Below are positions 55,141 to 64,000 of a DNA stretch of 64,000 nt, one piece after another. Under the pieces are notes generated by a model that did no database searches, was not told the origin of the DNA, and was given only the letters and a program-made list of their open reading frames with translations. Each line of letters opens with the position of its first letter. Position 1 is the first letter of the stretch. The DNA comes from Cavia porcellus. Taxonomy: Eukaryota; Chordata; Mammalia; Rodentia; Caviidae. The DNA lies in contig NW_026947502.1 in the NCBI RefSeq assembly GCF_034190915.1, positions 6,742,785 to 6,806,784 of the forward strand, written 5' to 3'. The translations under genes were made by a program, and so were the position numbers.

Positions 55141-57009
55141 CACAGGAACATGCTGGTCTTGGTACATGTCCCCTCCCTGGGGTCCCCCATCTTCCCTTGG
55201 ATTTGGGCAGCACGAGCAGGCTGCACTAATGGAGCTTTACTGGGGGTTCACAGAGGCACAAGACCTCAGCCCCTCCTTGATGGAGTGTGAGGGAACCAAA
55301 ACCCACAGGAATTTAGAGGAACTGCCGTGCGAGCCTGGCTTTGCTTCTCAATGGCCTCGAGCCCCGGAGGAGCCCAGGCAGGTTCTGGAACGTTCTCCTC
55401 CGTACACAGTCATACACTTGTCCCTCTCCAGACTCAAGTGGAAAAGTCTCCCTCTTGCTTCTCCATTTGGAAGACACAAGCAAAGCAACGGCTGCAGGTG
55501 GCTCTGGACCAAAGGAACCCAAGAGAATCCATCAATGGGGGACTTGTCTGAGGCTGTCTGAAGGTGAAGGATCTAAGAGAAACTGGCGGAGAGGGGAGGA
55601 AAGTCCCCTGTCTGGGATACGGGGACAGAGATGTCACCTCCGTGAAGGAAAAGCCTGGGGAGAACTGGAAAGGGAACAAGCTTCAGGCTATGGAGCTGGA
55701 AACACCAAGATCCCCCAGTCCGTGTCCCTCATCTGGGCAGGCAAAGTCCCTGCGCTCCACGGCCAGCAAGGTTCAGTGGGCCACGATGGCTGTCCTGTCC
55801 TCCTGTTCCCAGCTGCACAGCACGCCTCCTGTGCAGCGCACCATCTCTGGGGAGTTGCAGTGTCCTGCAGTTTCTAGACTCACATGCACTGTCTTAACCT
55901 TTGGAGCCATGAGTCAGCGCAGGGAGGCAGGCAGGGTCCTTGTAAAGGTCTCAGTCCCACGCTCCTATGAGGAGTGTAAGGCTGGAGTGGAAGACCTGCC
56001 CTTAGCCCTGGGGCCCCCCACTCAGACACAGGGGAGGGGGAAAGCGAGAGAGGCAGAGAGGGAGCCAGAGACTGATAAGGACAGGACAGGACGCCAGGAT
56101 CTTAGGGCGGAGCTGCCCCACCCATTCAGACCCGGAACTCAGACACCAGGCCAGCGGCCAGGGAGGCAGCCAGGCTGTCCTGGATAGTCCCAGCTGGTCC
56201 CTGCATAGCCTCGAGACACCTCTCTGATGTTCTCCACAACACCACCAGCCAGAGCGGTGCACCAACAAGTCAGAGCCCAGGGTGAAAATTTCCTCTGTGG
56301 TGTCACATTGCATGGCAATGCAGATATTTATTCTCTCCAGTGTGGCTTCATAATTCTGCAGCCCACCGAGGTCCCACGGTACAGATGAGAAGACAGAGCT
56401 TAGAGAGGAAAGAGGCTGCGGGCTGACAGCCAGTGGCCCCCATGCCAGAGTGGCCCAGCTTGGCTGAGGACCTGGCATCCCCGGCCTGTCCTCTACCCCA
56501 CAGCGCTCCCTCCCAGGTGGTCACCTGAATGGAGGGAGCTCAGCTGCCTGAATCTGCTCCATGGTGCTAGAGGGAAATGCCCCGGAGGGGTGTTTCCTTT
56601 GGCTCTGTGGTCACTACATGCAGGCGTCCTCGCCCCCTCCGCCTCCAGTTCCGTACGTCCAGTGCTTCCCTTTTGCCTCTTTATTTGCTCTGGAGACTGC
56701 TGAAAACCTGTCCTTGGCTGCCAGCAGGACCCGAGGCCGAGGTCACTCCTCACCCTTTGGAAGGGCTCTGGGGATGGAAAAGTACAGCCAGGCTCTTGAA
56801 ACATAAAGGGCCTCCTTTGGGCTCTCCCTGGACATTGAAAAGTAGCTGAATTCTCAGAATCACAGAATTCAAGACCACGGGACTCAGAATCGTAAACTCT
56901 CAGAGGTGAAGCACAGAATCTGACTTACCATTGTTAAATCTAATTTGAGTAGAAAGTGTTTACGGAGCAGTGCAATCCCAAGGAATTCTCAGTGATGATG
57001 AAAATATTC

Positions 57010-57345
57010 TACATCTACTTTGTCCAATACGGCAGCTCCTGGCTACCACTACTGCACAGAATGTTTAACGGTTTCATTTTAATTCATTTAAAGCCACAGA
57101 GACACCCATGGCTACTGGCTCCCACGGTAGACAGATGGTTATAGAGACAGTGTAGCATAGCGGGAAGCTCATGGGGCCAGAAACCAGAATGCATGGATTC
57201 AGATCCCGTCTCTGTCACTTTCTGTGCCCTTCAGAATTCAACTTTGCCTCTGTGGGCCTCAATTGGTTCCTCCATCTGTAAAAAGGGAAGAACAACATAG
57301 CCACCTCGAGAAGCTCACAGGTGATTTACGGGAGAGAATATAAGG
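57010..57345 (+). mobile_element. hAT-like fragment then MIR, SPARC intron 1
   Basis: 57010-57130 ('tccaatacggcagctcctgg', 'cccatggctactggctccca') resembles a hAT/Charlie-type MER. 57140-57345 is a long MIR ('gtgtagcatagcgggaagct', 'cagatcccgtctctgtcac', 'cctccatctgtaaaaaggg'). Confidence 0.7.
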
Positions 57346-58059
57346 TAAGAAATACTGTTAGGAAGAACATCTTAGAACCCAGACACCCCAGAGTGCCCAT
57401 CGCCTTCAGGAATCCAGAGCAGAAATCCCAGCTTTCTGTCTGCAGGCCCAGGGGAGAGGGTGTTGGGGTGGAACAAAGGAGACTTCGTCCTGTCAGCCTG
57501 GGGGATTCGAGCCAGCCCAGCCGGACTCAACCTCCCTGGCTGCAGTGATGAAAGCCAGGCCCAAGGCTGGCTTCTCGCTAAGGTGCTGACGCAAGTCAAG
57601 CATCTCCCTCCCACTGTTTGGCTTGAAACAAGGATCCAAAAATCACACATTGCGGTAAACAAGCCCAGAGGGAGGAAAACAAGGCTGAAGGCAGACGTGT
57701 GCCAGGCCCAGCAGGAGCCAGGGCCAGTGGGAGGTGGAGGGGTTTCAGTGAGGTCAGGTCCAGCCAGTGTGGCCCATGCGACAACACTTGGCAGTCCTGC
57801 TCGTGCTCCAGGATGACACACAGGCTGTGGAAATCAGGGGTCCTGAGCCCCAGGCACTGTATAAACTCCCTGCTCTCACTACAAGTCCCCTGGCTGCCTG
57901 TACGACGACGGGGAAGCTGTTTACAGTTCTGAGTTAGGCGCAGCAGAGAAGCCTCCCCTAAATGAAGTCTTCTGCAGACGCCCACCACTTCAGATGGCTG
58001 AAACCTGCATTTGTTTAAACATGGGAATGGGACGTTCCCATGAACGTTCCCCCCACCCG

Positions 58060-58185
58060 GAGTGGGGGGCTGTACCTCTCTGTAATTCTAGCACTCAGGA
58101 GCCTGAGGAGGGAGGACTGCTGTGAGTTCAAGGCCAGCCTGCCTTACATAGTGATACCCTGTGTCAAAACAAACATCCCCAAAAC
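58060..58185 (+). mobile_element. B1-type SINE, diverged, SPARC intron 1
   Basis: 'ctgtaattctagcactcagg' ... 'gtgagttcaaggccagcctg' ... 'ataccctgtgtcaaaac'. Confidence 0.88.
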
Positions 58186-58939
58186 AAAACCACACAAATA
58201 AAAGTGTACCAGGGTGGAGCTGAGCAGAGGAGTCCTAGGTACTCGGAGGGCGAGGCACCTCGGAACACCTCTAAGCTCTCCTAGAAACAGCTGGAAAGCC
58301 AGCCAAGGTCGCCCCTAAGGTTCTTTTCAACTCAGGATATCGCTCCCAACTGGCCTCAAGCCACTGACCCTCCTGCCTCAGGCTTCTGTGTGCTGGGCTT
58401 GCAGACACCTCAGATTTAGGAGTCAACTCAGGCAGAAGCCGCCTGGACTCCTGGTTTCACTTCTAACACTTTATTTCTTGTTGGGGAAGTGGAGACGCTA
58501 AGGGAAGCTGTGTGGATGCGAAAGCCTAGGACTGGAGCGGTTCTGGGCCGACTTGGAGGCGGCTCCTGAATCTGAGATGCCCTAAACTCTCCCGAGATGC
58601 CACGTCTCACTGCCGCTATCTGGGTGCAGGGCAGGGCGGCAGACATCCTCCTCGGCGCCCCCTAGGAGGCCAACAGCGCATTGGGTTGACCACAAATGGA
58701 GGGAAAGAGAAATTACAGAGTCCGGGTTGTCCAATGGGACAAACCCTCAGAGATCCCAAACCACCAAACACGTGGTGCCAGTGCCTCCACTTCCCCCACC
58801 TTTGCACATGTGGCAAACATTAGCCCGTCACGTGACCATCACCCCCAAAGTCTGGAGCTGCATCAGAATTCCCAACGCCCTTCCTCTGTCAATGACTTCC
58901 AATGTGTTGGCACTGCCAGGCCGTAGGGAAGGGCTCTGC

Positions 58940-59025
58940 CACGTCTATTATTTTAGAGATAATGAACTTGAGGCTCCGAGAGGGAAAACAACTCAATCCA
59001 GGTCGTGTAACAAGCTGGTGTCTGA
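58940..59025 (-). mobile_element. MIR remnant, SPARC intron 1
   Basis: 'agataatgaacttgaggctc' and 'tgtaacaagctggtgtctg'. Confidence 0.55.
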
Positions 59026-60429
59026 ACCAAACTTCAGAAGTCTCTATGTGTTTGCCTTGCTTTGCTTTTGTTACCCACTAAGTCTGGATCCTAACGCCGC
59101 GCCTGGCACGCCGTGGCCCAGGTGGATTCCTAAGGAAGCAGGTTAATACCAAGTTTCTGAACAGACCAGTCTGGAGAGAGCCGCGGCCTCCGTTCCTATT
59201 TTCCCTACCGACATGTAGCTTGACCTTTGAGGGCAGGCAGAGCTGCTGTGCCCAGAAAGACTTGCCCTGGGGGAGGAGGAGGCCGTTTTCCTGAATGAGT
59301 CCATCAAGTCACTGCATGCTGGCCGGGCCCTGTGCAGCTCAGCTGGCTCGGGCGTCACAGGTGGGGGCGGGAGGGAGCGGTAGCTTCCGTAGGGCCCGGG
59401 CTTGGCAAGGAGCTCCGTGCAGGCCTTTTCTTCTTTCCAGCAAAGGAGCAGCCACTTATTAGCAAAGCCCGTGGGGCCTGGGGGCCTCACGACACTACCA
59501 CTGCTGTGTGGGTGGGACACACTGCTGAGGCCAGCTAAGGGGAAAGCACGAGCTGCTGATTGCTTGTTATCCCCAGGCCTTGGCCTGCTAGATGGCGTAC
59601 CCCACCCAAGCTGGAGCCAGAGTGGGGGTGAACATCTGGATGGTTCCAAACATCTGGAGGTACTATGGCTCAGTCCCAGCTTGCTGGGTGACTTCCAGTG
59701 AGCCCTTTCCCCTCCCTGAGCTTCAATTTCTCTGCCTCTGAAATTCAGGGCCATGGGGCTGGGGGGATGGGTTATGTGTGTCATGTGGCTGTGTCTGTCA
59801 TGATCCTTATTCTGTTTGTGCGTGTGTTTGCACACCCGATGGTGTCTGTGTTAAGTACACGTGTCCTGACTCAGCATCTGTCTGCTTCGGCCTGTGAGAA
59901 ATGAGGGTTACAGGTTTCACATGCATGAAGATGTATGTGGCGGATGTGTCTGCGTGTGCAGGCACTGGGTGTCACTGTGTCTCCTAGAGTTCACCCGAGT
60001 TTATTTTTAGCCATGCTAGTGGCTGCCAATTGGTGCCATCGATGTTTATCCCCAGGGTCCCCGGGGTTGTGTCTGCCCCTGTCGGTCCCTGCACCCTCAC
60101 AGATCCACCCAAAGGACCGCAAACCAAATGCTTTCCTTCCCTCTGTTAACTTTCCTATTTATAACTTGTTTTTGGAAGAAGGTCACTGTCCTGAAGGGCA
60201 AGCCACAGCTCTGCTGTACGCAGTGGAGTCTTATAGGTGAATACAGATCACGGCGTGGTGAGCAGGCACCCGAGAGCTGCCCCACAGCCCTTCCCAGCTT
60301 TGTTGCCTTTTGCCACAGATTGGGGGGGAGGGGGGGTTGACCAGAGGTGGAGGCCATTCCTTCCAAAGAAAGCAGTTTCCAGGTTTAGGATCAGAAGCCT
60401 GAGCGGCTGGAAGGGGGTCTGGAGACCAC

Positions 60430-60505
60430 AAGCTCTGATCTTCCATTTAACAGATGGGGAAACTGAGCCCAGAGAAGAGTAGCACCTTTGCCAAGATCAC
60501 ACACT
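60430..60505 (-). mobile_element. MIR remnant, SPARC intron 1
   Basis: 'ttaacagatggggaaactga' and 'gccaagatcacacactgag'. Confidence 0.65.
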
Positions 60506-60554
60506 GAGTTAAAACCCACTTCTATTTATACCTGTAGCCAAAATGCTTTCTACG

Positions 60555-60905
60555 GAGCTGGGTGTGGTGGTGCAGGCCTGTAATCCCAGCACTTGGGAGG
60601 CTGAGGCAGGAGGATCAGGATCCTTGCAAGTTCAAGACCAGCCTGGGCTACAAAGTGAGCTCAGGGCCTGTCTCAAAAAGATGAGGGGGGTGCAGTTCTT
60701 CCTACGGGACACTAGGGAGAAATACACAAGGAGTTCCCCAAATCAAAATGAATTTAAACCAGATATGGTGATGCATGCTTGTACTCCCAGCTGGAGGCTG
60801 AGGCAGGAGGGTCACTTTGAGTTGAGGGCCAGCCTGGGCTACACAGTGAGTTCAAGGCAAGCCTTAACTATATAGGAGACCCTGCCTCCAACCAAAAAAA
60901 AAGGA
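60555..60905 (+). mobile_element. Two B1-type SINEs, SPARC intron 1
   Basis: First 60557-60682 ('gctgggtgtggtggtgcagg' to 'gcctgtctcaaaaag'). Second about 60757-60905 ('ccagatatggtgatgcatgc' to 'gaccctgcctcc' and an A-run). Confidence 0.9.
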
Positions 60906-62968
60906 CTCGAACGATGTAATGTTGAAGAGACACGCTTGTCAGGGCTGTCAATGATGAGCAGTCGAATATAACACACAGAATGATGCAGCTATCAGAGGGA
61001 AAAGCACAGAGTGATTTCACCAGCTCTTCGGATGCCGTGACTCAATTAGTTCTAACTGCACCACCTCGGAGAGAAGCACTCACTGGCTTTGTAAGTGGTG
61101 TGCGGTCCACCATCTCACATCCACGCCCTGTTTTGAGAGGGCCCCTGGCTGCTCAGAGCAGACCCCAAAACTGGAGCTCAGAAAAGAGAGCGAATAAAGT
61201 TTAAGGTCAGATGGCACATTTCCAATAGCCAGAACAAAAGGTGACGTCTTGGGGCCTAGAATATGTCGCTGTGGTTGTATCTGGGGGCTGGAGCGGGCTG
61301 TTCATTTCGAGTCTGGCTCTCTCCCCCTCCCCACCAGCGGGGCAGAGACCCTGAAAAAGAGGTTACCGTGGCAACTCGCATTCCTGGCCCAGTGAGTCAC
61401 GGCCGGGAAGAGCGCTGGAGGGCGGGGCTCGGAGGAAGTTTCCGAGGCTGATCCCTTCTGCGCGCCTCCTTCACCCCTCCCCCGCCAAGCCCGCTGGGCT
61501 CTGTCGATGTGGCAGCTGATGGCCTCCGGTTACCTCTCCCCCAGCCGCTCCCGAGGGACAAAAGCGTCCCACCCTGAGACTCTACCTCCTGCAAATACAG
61601 ATTTGCTTCCCTTCCCCACTCTGAAGCCCACAGCATGCCCTCTGGTCCCTTGTGGGAGAGAGGCAGCCCTCTTGGAAATATCTTCAGCCTGAAAGCAGTG
61701 TACGTCTCTGTTTGTGTGTCTGTCTGACTCTCTCCACGATGCACACAGCTGGAAGGAATCTGTAGACACCTTGAAGCCCACTTAAAGGCCGTCTGAGGAC
61801 AGTTAACCTTCCTTGAAACAGTTTGAGAGGACCCCAGGGACCCCAAAGGCTAGTCCTGTTACTTTACAGACAGGGAAGCCAAATCCAGGGGCGTGGCTGC
61901 CTCAGATCACCCTGAACACAGCCGGTCCTCCTGCTCAAGGTCTGCTTCTGGGTCCCCAGCGGGGCAGGAGTGTGACCCTGGAGAGCCACAGCTCCAGTGT
62001 TGTCTCTAATGCAAGAAGGGTCCTTCTTCAAGAAAATGCACACCCTTGCTTCTCTTTTTCCCATTTTGGGGAGACTCAGCTCAGCACCCCCTTTCTCTGA
62101 GTGTCTTTAGGACACAGATCCAGTCAACAACTCAGAGGGTGGCGAAGGGCTGGGGGAGAGGGTGTACAGAGAGGGCAAACCCCGAGCTAACACCGGCCAG
62201 GCTGGACCTACTCCTGTGTAGAGACTGCACTTCTTAAAACAGGGGTGTGCAAGGGTGCCCACGGGTGCCCCATAGGGGCTCCACTTTACTTTCCACAGTC
62301 CCCTTCCTGCACCCCCCCGCACACCCACCCTCCCTGCGCTCTCAGATCCATACTCTGCAAAGGCCGGTAAGTTCTGTGTGGCCTGTTCCAGGGAACCCTG
62401 GGCGGGGGCTGTGGGCACCCCCAAAACCTGGCTGTGCCCCCCACCCCAGCAACTGCCCACATGGAGAAGCAGGATGGACAGCAGGAGGGGAACAAGGGAA
62501 AAGCCTCACTTTTGCCTTTTAGGCCCTGTCTCAAAAAATCAAAACCTGGCCTTTCGGGATCATCATTTATGCAGTCACTTTATAAAACAGCGGCCCTGAC
62601 TCAGAACCAAGTCCAGGAGGTCTGTTCTCTCGGAACAGGGCACAGAACAGTGCCGACTGCCAGCCAGGGGGGCCAGTGCCTATGGCAACTGCGACCGGAT
62701 CAGATTCCCAGGAGGGGAGGAGGCGGCCACATTCCCAAAGCGGGCAAAGAGGGGAAGAGAGACAGAGACAGAGACAGTGAGACATGTCCTGCAGACCTAA
62801 AAGGGGTCCCACTGACTCGGCCGCCTGAAGAGCAACAGGTGACAGACCCACTGGCCAGGACCGAGTCCTTAATTTAAGCAAAGGGCCCTGAGCGGATGGA
62901 GATGAGCTCCCTGCCTCTCTGGAGATGCAGGCTCTGCTGGGGACCGGCCGGGTGGCCTCGGTACCTAC

Positions 62969-63050
62969 CTTGGAGGCAGGCGGCAGCAGAGCGTGTCCAG
63001 GCGTCTGGTGGGGCGCAGGAATGTGAGGGGTTTAGACACAGGCAGCAGGA
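62969..63050 (-). other. SPARC: SPARC exon 1 (non-coding 5-prime UTR)
   Basis: On the minus strand this stretch contains TCTAAACCCCTCACATTCC and ends CTGCCGCCTGCCTCCAAG followed by GTAGGT. It closely resembles the non-coding first exon of human SPARC mRNA as I remember it. The donor at 62968-62967 is a strong consensus. The right-hand edge (transcription start) is estimated only by resemblance to the human 5-prime end, so it may be off by tens of bases. Splicing to exon 2 at 53480 crosses a 9.5 kb first intron. Confidence 0.85.
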
Positions 63051-63310
63051 AGCCACTCAGAGCTCTGGGCTGGGTCTGTCTCCCCCTCCAGCCGCAGCCC
63101 CTCCCCTGTCTCCTCCTTCCCCGGGCTGGCCTCCCCCTCTCCCAGAGCCCAAGATATCCCTGTCTCTCTCTTTCCTCCTCTCCCTGTGGTGGGCTGTCCT
63201 GAGCAGACACCCAAGGCCGCCTGCCTGGACTTACCAGTGCCAGGGCTGGAATTGCCCGGCACAGCTCCCTCCTACTCCTCCTCCTCCTCCTCCTCCCCGT
63301 TTGGGGGCCC
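63051..63310 (-). promoter_or_regulatory. SPARC: SPARC proximal promoter with GGA-box purine tracts
   Basis: Immediately upstream of exon 1, the minus strand is strongly purine-rich with repeated GGA/GGGGA motifs. Examples lie at 63076-63092, 63098-63123 and 63131-63143, with a pure (GAG)n triplet run at 63275-63297. No TATA box is seen at the expected distance. SPARC promoters in cow and human are known to be TATA-less and to depend on 'GGA boxes' bound by Sp1-family factors, which agrees with this layout. Exact element borders are inferred. Confidence 0.75.
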
Positions 63311-64000
63311 TGAGTCCTGAGCAGGCATGATTCCCTCAGGTCCCCAGCAATCCTGGCCTGTCCTCCCTCCCATGGGGCAATGCTGAGCAGGCTGTAGCAA
63401 TGGAGGAGGGGTGTGTGGGGGACAGACAGAACCAGCCTGTGAGATCCTCCTGGCGATTTGGGAGACAGTCTCTAACTCCAGTTAGGCACAGCAGGGATTA
63501 AACTTCCAGATAAGGCTGCTGATAATTAGAGCAGCAACACTGCCCCAGGTTTCCTGGGGACTCTAATCTTCATAGCAAACCCTTGACGCAGGTTTCACAA
63601 TTAAGCCCTTTTCTTTCATGGAGGGTCAGTAGTTTGCCTAACAGGACTGGCCAAAAGTGATACTAAAGGAGTCAGTTCTACATTTGAATTAGGTTCTTTC
63701 TTGTTTTTTGTTTTGTTTTGTTGTTTTGTTTTTGAGACAAGCTCTCCCTCGGAAATCTAGGCCAGTCCTGAATTCACTGTGTAAACCAAACTGGTCTCAA
63801 ACTCGAGACTCTCCTTCCTCGGCCACCCAAGTGCTAGGATTACAAGTGTGTGCCGTCCCGCCCAGCCTGGTTTAGAACTCTCAGTGCAGCAGGTCTTGGC
63901 TATTTACTGCAAGCCTGCCCCTTTGGGAGGTACAAGGCTTAATAGCCTGGTTCTTGTCCTCAGGAAGCTTTGGATCTTGCTGATCGGACCCGCGTTAGGC
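63311..64000. other. Upstream flank of SPARC with one reverse B1
   Basis: B1-type SINE, minus orientation, at about 63715-63870 ('tttttgagacaagctctccc' to 'gtgctaggattacaagtgtg') with a (TTTTG)n head. 63480-63600 is unique-looking AT-rich sequence. Confidence 0.7.

Larger units (their letters stand above)
53481..62968 (-). other. SPARC: SPARC intron 1 (9.5 kb)
   Basis: Large first intron bounded by GTAGGT and CTGCAG. Repeats are listed separately: ID-like SINEs, B1 copies, MIRs and a hAT-like fragment. 54203-54265 is a pyrimidine-rich CTC/C tract. 55141-56990, 57350-58050, 59030-60420 and 60910-62960 show long chance ORFs and G+C-rich sequence but no recognisable exon or repeat. Confidence 0.85.

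Noticed and set aside
55564..56187. 207-codon open frame, plus strand, SPARC intron 1
   Set aside because: No family resemblance. Proline/serine/arginine-rich composition typical of G+C-rich non-coding DNA.
59143..59835. 230-codon open frame on the SPARC strand inside intron 1
   Set aside because: Low-complexity composition, no recognisable domain, and no splice or poly(A) context. In G+C-rich sequence long open frames arise by chance.

Overview
This window is mammalian nuclear DNA. Coding sequence is split into short exons with GT-AG introns, the remainder is dense in retroposons and microsatellites, and there are no bacterial-style operons. The SINE content points to a rodent. There are many 7SL-derived B1-type copies, several with an internally repeated 'cagcctgggctac'-type segment. 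There are also many tRNA-derived ID-like copies carrying 'gatttagctca' and ending in 'ggtacc' plus an A-rich tail. The encoded SPARC protein has 302 residues and the C-terminal GIKEQDI motif I associate with rodent SPARC. The SINE type does not look like mouse or rat. A Castorimorpha-like rodent such as beaver is my tentative guess and is not proven.

The only protein-coding gene I can support is SPARC (osteonectin/BM-40), complete on the minus strand. The promoter and non-coding exon 1 lie at about 63.0-63.3 kb. The start codon is in exon 2 (53467), nine coding exons run leftwards, the stop is at 42440-42442, and the main poly(A) signal is at 41349-41354. All nine exon joins keep the reading frame and all splice sites are GT-AG. 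The product has a signal peptide, an acidic Ca-binding region, a follistatin-like module with the KGHK motif and N-glycosylation site, and a C-terminal extracellular calcium-binding EF-hand module.

Positions 1-40.6 kb, downstream of SPARC, appear intergenic. Positions 1-4.7 kb are a nested patchwork of old L1, ID-like SINEs and an LTR-like element. Further along are B1 and ID-like SINEs, MIR, MER5A, several MaLR-like LTR remnants, old L1 3-prime ends, and GA, GAAA, hexanucleotide and CA/TG microsatellites, separated by sequence in which I recognise no gene. Positions 40.6-41.33 kb resemble the extended 3-prime UTR of the long SPARC transcript. Introns of SPARC (42.5-63.0 kb) contain further SINEs, an antisense L1 piece, MIRs and two short tandem duplications. 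Beyond 63.3 kb is upstream flank with one B1.

I found no new biological system. The best leads concern SPARC regulation: a triple CAG acceptor at exon 3, paired miR-29 seed sites in the 3-prime UTR, a duplicated AP-1 motif in intron 5, a TATA/CArG-like motif just upstream of exon 2, and an evenly spaced triple CCAAT cluster at 9.0 kb.
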